From positions 1 to 6,364 of the forward strand of contig CAIUGQ010000092.1 of NCBI GenBank assembly GCA_903898725.1: DNA of 6,364 nt, read 5' to 3'. Positions 1 through 6,364 of the stretch are shown here, piece after piece. The notes beneath the pieces were generated by a model that was not told the DNA's origin, did no database searches, and saw only the letters and a program-made list of their open reading frames with translations. The position numbers and the translations under genes were made by a program. Origin of the DNA: an uncultured Burkholderiales bacterium. Its GTDB lineage: Bacteria; Pseudomonadota; Gammaproteobacteria; Burkholderiales; Burkholderiaceae_E. The stretch's first letter is position 1. The number at the start of each line of letters is the position of its first letter.

Positions 1-46
1 GGGACGCCCCGCGAGCCACGCCGTACGGCTCACTGTCAACGACTCG

Positions 47-940
47 ATGTCACCGCAACTGCCCAGGACCGCTCTCTCGATCGCCCTCGACTCCGGGGAA
101 GCGGACGCCTGCAGCAGCATGGGAACCGGCGTCGCAGGCCCGTCGACCGAGCGCACGCGCCGTGCAGAACGCATCCGGGAGCGCGTGCTCGACACCCCGA
201 TCGACATCATCGAGTGGGATGAGACCGTCGCGCGCATCATGGCCTGGGGCGCGACGAGGGAGTCACGCACGGTCGCGCTGTGCAACGCCCATTCGCTCGT
301 GACGGCCCAACTCGACGCCGACTTCGCCCGGATCCTCGACGACATGGACATGGCGACCGCCGACGGCATGTCCGTCGTGTGGGTGCTCCGGATGCTGGGT
401 CACGCAACCCAGCAACGCATCAATGGCCCCGATCTGATGTGGCGCTGCTGCGAGCGCGCCGAGGCGTCCAAGCTGTCGATCTATCTCCTGGGCAGCACCG
501 AGCGCACGCTGGCGTTGCTCGAGACCCGCCTGAGCGCCGCCTTCCCGACGCTGCGCATCGCCGGTACCCATTCGCTGCCCTTCCGACCGCTGACCGACGA
601 GGAAGACGCGACGCTCGTCTCCGACGTCAATGCGTCCGGGGCGCACCTCGTCTTCGTGAGCCTCGGCTGCCCGAAGCAGGAAGCGTGGATCGCCCACCAC
701 CGTGGCCGGATCGCGAGCGTCATGCTCGGCGTCGGTGCGGCGTTCGATTTCCTCAGCGGCGAACGCTCCCGTGCCCCGCAGTGGATCCAGGACAACGGGC
801 TGGAGTGGCTCTATCGGATGGTGCACGAGCCATTCAGGCTGACGGGCCGGTATTTCTCCACCAACTCCCGGTTCATCGTCGGCGCGGCACGCCAGCTGGC
901 CCACGGTCGAGCCCAGCGGCGCACCTCGGGCCGGACCTGA
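47..940 (+). CDS. WecG/TagA/CpsF family (GT26) glycosyltransferase
   Basis: Likely transfers one sugar from a nucleotide sugar to a lipid-linked acceptor at the cytoplasmic membrane during polysaccharide repeat-unit assembly; WecG, TagA and GumM are known relatives. Family motifs appear in order in the 297-residue product: CNAHSL (79-84), TADGMSVVW (104-112) with the conserved Asp at 106, RINGPDLM (124-131), LLGSTERTL (147-155), SLGCPKQEAWI (205-215) and GVGAAFDFLSG (228-238). A C-terminal block, RAPQWIQDNGLEWLYR (242-257), is followed by EPFRLTGRYF; in TagA the matching appendage supplies active-site arginines and membrane contact. The start is uncertain. The frame is open to the window edge, the ATG at 47 has no clear ribosome site, and family similarity begins only near residue 47, so the ATG at 119 (273 residues) is a good alternative. 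The donor sugar cannot be told. The next gene overlaps its stop, so the two are probably co-translated. Confidence 0.92.
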   Translation: MSPQLPRTALSIALDSGEADACSSMGTGVAGPSTERTRRAERIRERVLDTPIDIIEWDETVARIMAWGATRESRTVALCNAHSLVTAQLDADFARILDDMDMATADGMSVVWVLRMLGHATQQRINGPDLMWRCCERAEASKLSIYLLGSTERTLALLETRLSAAFPTLRIAGTHSLPFRPLTDEEDATLVSDVNASGAHLVFVSLGCPKQEAWIAHHRGRIASVMLGVGAAFDFLSGERSRAPQWIQDNGLEWLYRMVHEPFRLTGRYFSTNSRFIVGAARQLAHGRAQRRTSGRT

Positions 941-2100
941 TGCGGGTCCTGCTGGTCCACAATCGCTACCAGCAGGCCGGCGGTGAGGACCGCGTGTTCG
1001 AGCGGGAACGGGCGCTGCTGCAGGGTGCCGGGCACGAGGTCGAGACCTACGAACGGCACAACAACGAGATCGGCGGGCGCGGCACTGCGCGGACCGCGCT
1101 CGACGCGATCTGGTCACGGCAGTCCCACGCCGAAGCGAGTGCCCTGATCGCGCGATTCCGGCCGGACGTGCTGCATGCCCACAACACGTTTCCGCTCGTC
1201 TCGCCGTCCGTCTTCCATGCCGCACAGACCCAGGGCGTGCCCGTCGTCCAGACCCTGCACAACTTCAGGCTGGCCTGCCTGAACGCCACGCTCCTGCGCG
1301 ACGGCCAGCCCTGCCGGAGCTGCGTCGGGCGCGTCCCGTGGCGCGGCGTGGCGCACGGCTGCTACCAGGGCGGCATCGCCCAGAGCGCCGTGCTGGCCGC
1401 CTCGCTGACCCTGCATCGGATCGTCGGCACCTACCGCAGCCGGATCCGGACCTTCATCGCGCTGACCCCCTCCGCGCGCGAGGAGTTCGTGGCGGCAGGC
1501 CTGCCCGCCGAACGGATCGTCGTGAAGCCGAACTTCGTCGCCGCGAGCCCGGCGGGCGCTGCCCGAGAGCGCGCGAACGTGCTGTATGTCGGTCGCCTCT
1601 CGCCGGAGAAGGGCATCGCGACGCTGGCCGAAGCCGCCCGCCTGCTGCCGGACGTCCGGTTCGTCGTCGCCGGGACCGGTCCGAGCGAGCCCGACCTGGC
1701 CGGCCTTCGGAACGTCGCGCTGCTCGGCCAGCTGAGCCACGAGGCCGTGCTCGAGCAGATGCGCTCGGCGCGCTGCCTGGTGATGCCCAGCCTGTGGCCG
1801 GAGGGCATGCCGATGGCATTGCTGGAGGCGTTCTCCTGCGGACTGCCGGTCGTCGCATCCGACATCGGGTCCTTGGGCGAGATCGTCGAGCCGGAGCACA
1901 CCGGCCTGCTGTTCCAGCCCGGCGATGCCGCCGGATGCGCGGCTCGGATCACCGACCTGCTCGGCGACACGGCACGCTGGGAGCGGATGAGCACCGAGGC
2001 GCGGGCGCACGCAGCCGACCGGTACGGCCCCGCCCGCAACCTCGAGCTGCTCGAGTCGATCTACGCGAGCTGCCTGACGCCGGAGCCCGCCCTGCCCTGA
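940..2100 (+). CDS. GT4 family glycosyltransferase (GT-B fold)
   Basis: A retaining glycosyltransferase of 386 residues, the usual size for GT4, with no signal peptide or membrane segment, so a cytosolic enzyme acting at the inner membrane. The N-terminal Rossmann half opens with MRVLLVHNRY, then AGGEDRVFERE (13-23), DVLHAHNTF (76-84) and LHNFRLACLN (106-115). The C-terminal donor-binding half has YVGRLSPEKG (216-225), VVAGTGPSE (242-250) and EGMPMALLEAFSCGLPVVAS (288-307); Glu288 and Glu296 form the EX7E pair. Four cysteines (113, 125, 128, 141) cluster in the acceptor half and may bind a metal, an arrangement I recall from other members of this subgroup. The ATG at 940 is chosen because it begins the Rossmann strand exactly and overlaps the upstream TGA by one base (TGATG), which suggests translational coupling. 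The frame is open further upstream, but that stretch lies inside the previous gene. Acceptor and donor are unknown. Confidence 0.95.
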   Translation: MRVLLVHNRYQQAGGEDRVFERERALLQGAGHEVETYERHNNEIGGRGTARTALDAIWSRQSHAEASALIARFRPDVLHAHNTFPLVSPSVFHAAQTQGVPVVQTLHNFRLACLNATLLRDGQPCRSCVGRVPWRGVAHGCYQGGIAQSAVLAASLTLHRIVGTYRSRIRTFIALTPSAREEFVAAGLPAERIVVKPNFVAASPAGAARERANVLYVGRLSPEKGIATLAEAARLLPDVRFVVAGTGPSEPDLAGLRNVALLGQLSHEAVLEQMRSARCLVMPSLWPEGMPMALLEAFSCGLPVVASDIGSLGEIVEPEHTGLLFQPGDAAGCAARITDLLGDTARWERMSTEARAHAADRYGPARNLELLESIYASCLTPEPALP

Positions 2101-2153
2101 CCCGTCGGGACGCCTGCCGGCGCCGATCGGGGAACGCGACATGGGACTGCGTC

Positions 2154-2158
2154 GAGGA
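2154..2158 (+). promoter_or_regulatory. ribosome binding site of the fused glycosyltransferase gene
   Basis: GAGGA lies four bases before the ATG at 2163. The spacing is short but workable. It supports the 2163 start over the out-of-frame ATG at 2141, which would give a 176-residue frame without family motifs. It is also the clearest Shine-Dalgarno-like sequence seen in front of any gene in this window. Confidence 0.55.
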
Positions 2159-2162
2159 CACG

Positions 2163-4457
2163 ATGACCGAGCCGGATCCCGTGCCTGCCTCGTCCGCCAT
2201 CAGGGTGGCGCTGATCACGAACATTCCCGCCCCGTACCGGGTCGGCGTGTACGACCGGCTGGCGACGGATCCGCGGCTGACGCTCGAGGTGATCTACGGA
2301 GCGGAGCGCGAGCCGGATCGTCATTGGGACTTGCCACCCCTCGAGCACCCCCACGTGTTCGCGAATGCCACGGTGGTCCGACACTCCGGACGCTTCATCC
2401 ACTTCGGCTCGTCGATCTGGCGCGAGCTGCGTGCCTTCCGGCCCGACGTCGTCATCACGACCGGCTACAACCCGATTCATCTCGCCGGCGTCGCGTACTG
2501 CCACGCCTACCGGGCCCGCCATGTGGTGATGACCGACGGGACGGTGGACTCCGAGCGCAGCCTGACGGTCCTGCACAAGGCCGTCCGACACCTTGTCATC
2601 CGACGCTCTGTGGCCGGCATCGCCGCCAGCGGCGGCGCGTGGCGGCTGCTGAGGTCGTACGGCCTTCCTGAGGGGTCCCTGCATGCCTCGCCGCTCTGCG
2701 CCAACCAGGATGCGGTGTGGTCGCCGAAGGACCTGGATCGCCGTGACATCGATCTGCTGTTCTCGGGGCGACTCGTGCCGACAAAGAACCCTGCGTTCGT
2801 TCTGGACGTGGCGCAGCAGGTGTCGAGGCGCCTGCAGCGGCGGGTGCGGATCGCACTGCTCGGCGCCGGTCCACTCGACGCAGCGCTTCGGGAACGGGCC
2901 GCCTTGCTGGGCCCCGATGTCGAGACGCTGTTCCCGGGGCACCAGACGCAGCGCGAGCTCCCGGAGTGGTATGCACGCGCCCGCATTTTCGTGTTTCCGA
3001 CGCGATGGGATCCCTGGGGTGTGGTCGCGAACGAAGCGCTCCAGGCAGGAACGCCGGTCCTCGCGTCGCGCTACGCAGGCGCATCGGGCGAACTCGTCCG
3101 CGACGGCGTCACCGGACAGGTCCTGCCCCTGGACGCCGACGCATGGGCCGACGCAGCGGCTCAGATCCTGTCCGACGACACGCGCTGGGCGGCCCTGTCG
3201 CGCGGCGCGCTGGAAGTGATCGACCGGTACTCCTTCTCGAACGCGGCGGCTGGCATCGCCGACGCCGTGGTCCAGGCCGCCTGCGTCGGACCGCACCCGC
3301 CTTCGCCTCGCACCAACCCCTTCGTGCGTCGACGCCGCGTCGTCTGCATCCAGCGACGGCTGACCCGCTATCGCGTTCCGCTGTTCGAGCGACTGCGGAC
3401 GACGCTCGATCGGCAAGGGATCGAGTTCGTTCTGATCCACGGCGACGGGACGCCCAACGAAGCGAAGAAGCAGGACGACGCACATCTGCCCTGGGCAGTG
3501 CACCGCCCATGCCGCTATCTGCTCGGTGACCGACTCGTGCTGCAGCACCCCGGTACGGACGTCGACGGTGCGGATCTCGTCATCGTCACGCAGGAGAACC
3601 GGCTGCTCTACAACCTCTGGGCGATGACCGCCGCCCGGCCGGCACGCCTTGCCTACTGGGGTCATGGCCGCAACTTCCAGTCGACGGCAGTCGACGGGCT
3701 GCGCGAGCGCGTCAAGCGCAGGCTGGTGACACAGGTGGACTGGTGGTTCGCGTACACGCAGCTCACCGCACAGCACGTGCAGGGCTGCGGATTTCCGTCA
3801 GAACGGATTACCGTCCTCGACAACGCGATCGACACGCACCATCTGATCGCGCTGTGCGACGCCACCACCGCACGAGACATTGCCGAGTTCCGGGCCCGAG
3901 CGGCCATCGGTCGCGGTCCGATCGGTCTGTTCCTGGGTTCGCTGTACCCGGACAAGCGGCTCGGGTTCCTGCTCGATGCCGCCCACGCCTTGCACCGCCG
4001 CTTGCCTGGGTTCGTGCTGATGGTCGCGGGCGCAGGTCCCGACGAGGTCATCCTCCGCGACGCTGCCGCGAGCTGCGACTGGATCCGTGTGCTCGGCTCG
4101 CTGGGCGGCCAGGACAAGGCCGTGGCGCTGTGCGCTGCCGACATCGTCATGAACCCGGGCCTCGTCGGCCTCGGCATTCTCGACTGCTTCGCGGCAGGTC
4201 GTCCGATGGTGACAACGGACTGCGGCATTCACTCGCCCGAGATCGCCTATCTCGAGCACGGCCGAAACGGCCTCATGACCGGGAACACGCTGGACGCGTT
4301 CGTCGAAGGCTGCGCATTCCTGCTCACCGATGGCGACGCGCGGCGCGCCATGGGCGAGCAGGCACGCTCGGACTGCTCGGCGTATTCGATCGAACACATG
4401 GTCGAACGGTTCTCGAGCGGTGTCGAAGACGCGCTCGCACTGGCACCGCGCCGCTGA
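2163..4457 (+). CDS. fused protein of two tandem GT4-like glycosyltransferase domains
   Basis: A 764-residue protein, about twice the normal GT4 length, holding two complete but dissimilar GT-B units. Unit one (about 12-372) starts RVALITNIPAPYRVGVYDRL and carries FSGRLVPTKN (200-209), LLGAGPL (232-238) and DPWGVVANEALQAGTPVLAS (283-302), a DX7E form of the EX7E motif. A proline- and arginine-rich linker follows (about 373-391). Unit two (about 392-750) starts VVCIQRRLTRYRVPLFERL and carries YWGHGRNFQS (498-507), DWWFAYT (526-532), DNAIDT (553-558), LGSLYPDKRL (591-600), VAGAGPDE (621-628) and NPGLVGLGILDCFAAG (664-679); the two EX7E positions are Gly666 and Asp674. Both units resemble stand-alone enzymes of polysaccharide loci, so the fusion may add two successive sugars. 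No stop or frame change occurs at the junction. An in-frame GTG at 3324 could start unit two, but it has no ribosome site. The gene follows the GT4 gene after 62 bases and is probably in the same transcript. Confidence 0.93.
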   Translation: MTEPDPVPASSAIRVALITNIPAPYRVGVYDRLATDPRLTLEVIYGAEREPDRHWDLPPLEHPHVFANATVVRHSGRFIHFGSSIWRELRAFRPDVVITTGYNPIHLAGVAYCHAYRARHVVMTDGTVDSERSLTVLHKAVRHLVIRRSVAGIAASGGAWRLLRSYGLPEGSLHASPLCANQDAVWSPKDLDRRDIDLLFSGRLVPTKNPAFVLDVAQQVSRRLQRRVRIALLGAGPLDAALRERAALLGPDVETLFPGHQTQRELPEWYARARIFVFPTRWDPWGVVANEALQAGTPVLASRYAGASGELVRDGVTGQVLPLDADAWADAAAQILSDDTRWAALSRGALEVIDRYSFSNAAAGIADAVVQAACVGPHPPSPRTNPFVRRRRVVCIQRRLTRYRVPLFERLRTTLDRQGIEFVLIHGDGTPNEAKKQDDAHLPWAVHRPCRYLLGDRLVLQHPGTDVDGADLVIVTQENRLLYNLWAMTAARPARLAYWGHGRNFQSTAVDGLRERVKRRLVTQVDWWFAYTQLTAQHVQGCGFPSERITVLDNAIDTHHLIALCDATTARDIAEFRARAAIGRGPIGLFLGSLYPDKRLGFLLDAAHALHRRLPGFVLMVAGAGPDEVILRDAAASCDWIRVLGSLGGQDKAVALCAADIVMNPGLVGLGILDCFAAGRPMVTTDCGIHSPEIAYLEHGRNGLMTGNTLDAFVEGCAFLLTDGDARRAMGEQARSDCSAYSIEHMVERFSSGVEDALALAPRR

Positions 4458-4483
4458 CCCGGACCATGGCCCGACAGACCGTG

Positions 4484-4514
4484 GCGCGAGGCACCCTAGG
4501 TCGCCGCCTCGCGC
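4484..4514. terminator. possible bidirectional hairpin between convergent genes
   Basis: A perfect nine-base inverted repeat, GCGCGAGGC at 4484-4492 and GCCTCGCGC at 4506-4514, encloses a 13-base loop. Inside the loop ACC (4493-4495) can pair with GGT (4499-4501). It sits just past the stop of the plus-strand fusion gene and covers the stop and last codons of the minus-strand glycosyltransferase, where a shared terminator would be expected. There is no T run on either side, so it is not a standard intrinsic terminator. In DNA this GC-rich the repeat could also be chance. Confidence 0.3.
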
Positions 4515-5464
4515 GAACGTCCGAACGCGTGGCGCAGGTTCGACAGGGCCACCTTCGCACAACGCGCCAGATGCCGAGGTGAGCGCATCAACGACCTCCG
4601 GTAGACCGCGACCACGTTCTCGAGATCGGCGTCGGTGATCGATGCGAGCCGGGAGAGCAGCACCTTGTCGGCTGGTAGATGAAGCAGCCCGGTCGTCGAA
4701 TACGACGCCCAAGGCGCTTGGCGATGGCGCGTCGGAATGCTCCAGTAGCGCCCGACGATGTGGCTGCGACCCGCATCTTCGATATGGACACCTCGGGCGG
4801 TCATCGCCTCGAGCGCCGCCGAGGTGGCACATTCGTCGCCGACATGGTGCAGGGTCGGCAGCGCAGACAGGTATCGGGGAAAGAGCCGATCGATGGTCTC
4901 GGTCAACTCGGCGAAGAACGACGACGGCCCGCCGATGAACTCGCCTCCGGACCAGGTCGCGCTACGCCTCATGCCATGCAGTGCCTCGAGGTCTCTGGCG
5001 ATCACGTCGGCACCATAGGCCGGGATCACCTGAGCGGAGATGTCGTATCGGACGGGCACGTTGTCCCGGACAAGCCTCAGCAGCGCATCGGGAATCGGCC
5101 TGGCACACACCATGTCGAGGTCGCACAGACACGAGTAGGCATCGCCGAGCCCGGCGAGATACCGGAACACGTCGAACTTGAAGTGCGCCGAATAGAAGGG
5201 AATGCCGCCGGGCACGGGCGTGACGAACGGAATGCTCACCGCATCGATCTTCAGGTCGTCTTCCGCCGCCGTCCGCTCGACCCGCGATGGGTCGTTGGTG
5301 AGGAGCGTGAAGCCAGCGCCGTGGCGTCGCAGCGTCCGAGCCAGCAGGGCGGCGTTTCGGACGTAGATCTTCAGCTGGGCATTGAAGCTGTAGAACGACG
5401 CGTTGCCGGACGTGAACTGATCATCGGCGAGATGCAGGAGACCGAAGAACCTCAGACGATCCAT
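4496..5464 (-). CDS. putative GT-A fold (GT8-like) glycosyltransferase with DxD motif
   Basis: A 322-residue soluble protein read as a nucleotide-sugar-dependent transferase. Visible signs are an N-terminal stretch NAQLKIYVRNAALLARTLRR (28-47) leading into FTLLTN (52-57), then the substrate-facing SAHFKFDVFRYL (92-103), then CLCDLDMVC (112-120), in which Asp115 and Asp117 form the metal- and nucleotide-binding DxD. WSGGEFIGG (171-179) matches in style the Asn/Ser-Gly-Gly segment of GT8-type enzymes, and a late LLHLPADK (260-267) resembles their C-terminal His-x-x-x-x-Lys. The tail (289-322) is rich in Arg and Lys and might touch the membrane. The family assignment comes from motifs only; it could belong to an unnamed GT-A group. 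The ATG at 5464 has only a weak ribosome site, but no better start exists. The gene lies 61 bases downstream of the methyltransferase on the same strand, so they probably form one transcript. Donor and acceptor are unknown. Confidence 0.8.
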   Translation of the reverse strand: MDRLRFFGLLHLADDQFTSGNASFYSFNAQLKIYVRNAALLARTLRRHGAGFTLLTNDPSRVERTAAEDDLKIDAVSIPFVTPVPGGIPFYSAHFKFDVFRYLAGLGDAYSCLCDLDMVCARPIPDALLRLVRDNVPVRYDISAQVIPAYGADVIARDLEALHGMRRSATWSGGEFIGGPSSFFAELTETIDRLFPRYLSALPTLHHVGDECATSAALEAMTARGVHIEDAGRSHIVGRYWSIPTRHRQAPWASYSTTGLLHLPADKVLLSRLASITDADLENVVAVYRRSLMRSPRHLARCAKVALSNLRHAFGRSREAAT

Positions 5465-5525
5465 GACCGCACCGTTTCACGAACCAAGGCAGCGGTCAAC
5501 ACACGTCGCCATCGATCTGCGGGTT

Positions 5526-6364
5526 TCACTCGAACTCGAAGCGCATCCAGACGGAATCTCCGAGCGTGCCGCGGGCGGCAACCGCATCACGCCAGGCGGT
5601 CAGGCGCAGCGGCACGGCGCACAAGGCGGTCACCGCCTCCAGTCCCGAACGCAGCGACGAGCGCTGCATCGCACGCACCCGATTCGCAAGGGATCCGGCA
5701 CGCTGAGCCCTGCGCAGATGGCTGTAGACGATGTCCTGTCGAAGGAAGGACACCAGCGTCATCGGCTGACGCCGGAACTCCTTGAGTGCCCAACCTGATC
5801 GCTCCGAGAACGCCGTCAGGGCCTCGGGCGTCCAGCAGGTGATGTGATTCGGTGGCATGTCTAGCAGCGACCGATGACGCTCGTTGAACTCGATCCGGGC
5901 GCTGTTCGGGACAGCGACGAACAGAGCGGCCTTGGGCCGAGCGAGTTCGCGCAGGCGTTCGGCCAATCCCGACAGATCGTCCATGTGCTCCAGGACCTGG
6001 AACATGAAGAACGCGCCGACCTTGCCTCGCCATTGATCGAACGCAGGCCCGCGGACATCTTCGCTCACGGCGGCGAAACCCTTCGACGCCAGGCTGCGCC
6101 GTGCCACCTCGTTGTATTCGACCGCGACGACCCGCTCGGGTGCGACCCATCGAGGCGACAGCTTCTCCAGAAAGTGACCGAACCCGGCGCCGATCTCCAG
6201 CACATGCCCCTGCAGGTCCCCCGACGCGGCAAGACTGCGCAGCGACTCGTCGAACTCCCATCGTTCTCTGGGGTAGGCGGAATGAGGGTAGGCCAGGTTG
6301 TAGAACAGTTCGTCGCCGGCCACGAACGGCCAGGCGAACCGAAGCCCGCACGCCCCGCAGGGCA
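5526..6364 (-). CDS. class I SAM-dependent methyltransferase, 5' end beyond window
   Basis: Probably methylates a sugar, a nucleotide sugar or the glycan end in polysaccharide synthesis; the substrate is inferred from context only. Numbering from the GTG at 6323, the SAM-binding motif I is HVLEIGAGFGHF (40-51), the acidic strand-two end is VVAVEYNE (65-72), and FMFQVLEHMDDL (106-117) is the motif typical of Methyltransf_11/23-type enzymes. MPPNHITCWTPEAL (156-169) is characteristic of polysaccharide-locus methyltransferases, and the product ends GDSVWMRFEFE. The GTG at 6323 would give 265 residues but is probably not the start. The frame stays open to the window edge, reading PCGACGLRFAWPFV before AGDELFYNLAY, which looks like the second half of an N-terminal Cys-x-x-Cys zinc element found in relatives. 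I therefore call it incomplete at its N-terminus. It lies upstream of, and in line with, the GT8-like gene. Confidence 0.92.
   Translation of the reverse strand, partial: PCGACGLRFAWPFVAGDELFYNLAYPHSAYPRERWEFDESLRSLAASGDLQGHVLEIGAGFGHFLEKLSPRWVAPERVVAVEYNEVARRSLASKGFAAVSEDVRGPAFDQWRGKVGAFFMFQVLEHMDDLSGLAERLRELARPKAALFVAVPNSARIEFNERHRSLLDMPPNHITCWTPEALTAFSERSGWALKEFRRQPMTLVSFLRQDIVYSHLRRAQRAGSLANRVRAMQRSSLRSGLEAVTALCAVPLRLTAWRDAVAARGTLGDSVWMRFEFE

Noticed and set aside
280..939. Upstream in-frame extension of the GT4 gene from an ATG at 280
   Set aside because: It would overlap most of the GT26 gene in another frame and adds only Arg/Pro-rich sequence before the true Rossmann start at 940.
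1114..2142. 342-residue open frame on the minus strand
   Set aside because: Antisense to the GT4 gene with low-complexity Arg/Gly/Ala/Gln-rich translation and no motif; a shadow of high GC coding bias.
1338..2162. Upstream in-frame extension of the fused glycosyltransferase to 1338
   Set aside because: It overlaps the well-supported GT4 gene in another frame and is Arg-rich without motifs; the ATG at 2163 has a ribosome site and precedes the first GT4 strand.
2101..2162. Short GC-rich palindromes (such as CGGCGCCG at 2118-2125) in the gap before the fusion gene, considered as a terminator or operator
   Set aside because: The pairs are short, have no T run and are the kind expected by chance at this GC content; the 62-base gap fits ordinary intra-operon spacing.
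2061..3776. 571-residue open frame on the minus strand
   Set aside because: It lies fully antisense to the fused glycosyltransferase and the end of the GT4 gene, both of which have clear motifs. Long antisense frames are expected from third-position GC bias, and its translation shows no recognisable domain.
3798..4832. 344-residue minus-strand frame across the convergent seam
   Set aside because: It covers the opposite strand of the fusion gene's second half and the end of the GT8-like gene in a different frame, with no recognisable motif.
5465..5525. Gap between methyltransferase and GT8-like gene, considered for a separate promoter
   Set aside because: No convincing -35/-10 pair was seen on the minus strand and the gap is only 61 bases; a short ATG frame in it ends after 11 codons.
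4679..5785. 368-residue plus-strand open frame
   Set aside because: It is antisense to the GT8-like gene and the end of the methyltransferase, crosses their boundary and shows no domain; the minus-strand products have clear motifs.
1..6364. Search for CRISPR arrays, tRNA genes, insertion sequences, direct repeats or attachment sites
   Set aside because: Reading both strands by eye gave no spaced repeats, cloverleaf-like sequence, transposase motif or long terminal inverted repeats.

Overview
The window is a piece of a surface-polysaccharide (exopolysaccharide, capsule or O-antigen type) biosynthesis locus from a high-GC bacterium. Every open frame shows strong GC bias at third codon positions, and the protein types are common in such loci of Proteobacteria. 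No marker gene allows a closer placement, so the lineage is an inference.

The left two thirds (about 47-4457, plus strand) hold three glycosyltransferase genes in one direction. The first is a WecG/TagA/CpsF-type (GT26) enzyme. The second is a GT4-type enzyme whose ATG overlaps the preceding stop by one base. After a 62-base gap comes a 764-residue protein made of two different GT4-like enzymes joined end to end. The right third (4496-6364, minus strand) holds two genes that converge on the first group: a SAM-dependent methyltransferase that runs off the right edge, and downstream of it a GT-A-type (GT8-like) glycosyltransferase with a DLD motif. The two groups meet tail to tail across 38 bases, where a GC-rich hairpin lies.

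Taken together, the window encodes up to four sugar-transfer polypeptides (five catalytic domains) and one methyltransferase. This fits stepwise assembly and methyl decoration of a repeat unit on a lipid carrier at the cytoplasmic face of the inner membrane. No polymerase, flippase, priming transferase or nucleotide-sugar synthesis gene lies inside the window, so the polymer cannot be named.

The most notable points are the fused two-domain glycosyltransferase, whose second half lacks the usual EX7E pair, and the methyltransferase reading frame. That frame continues past its apparent GTG start to the window edge with a Cys-x-x-Cys element. I see no mobile element, CRISPR array, RNA gene or clearly new system. 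This looks like an ordinary, if slightly unusual, polysaccharide cluster.
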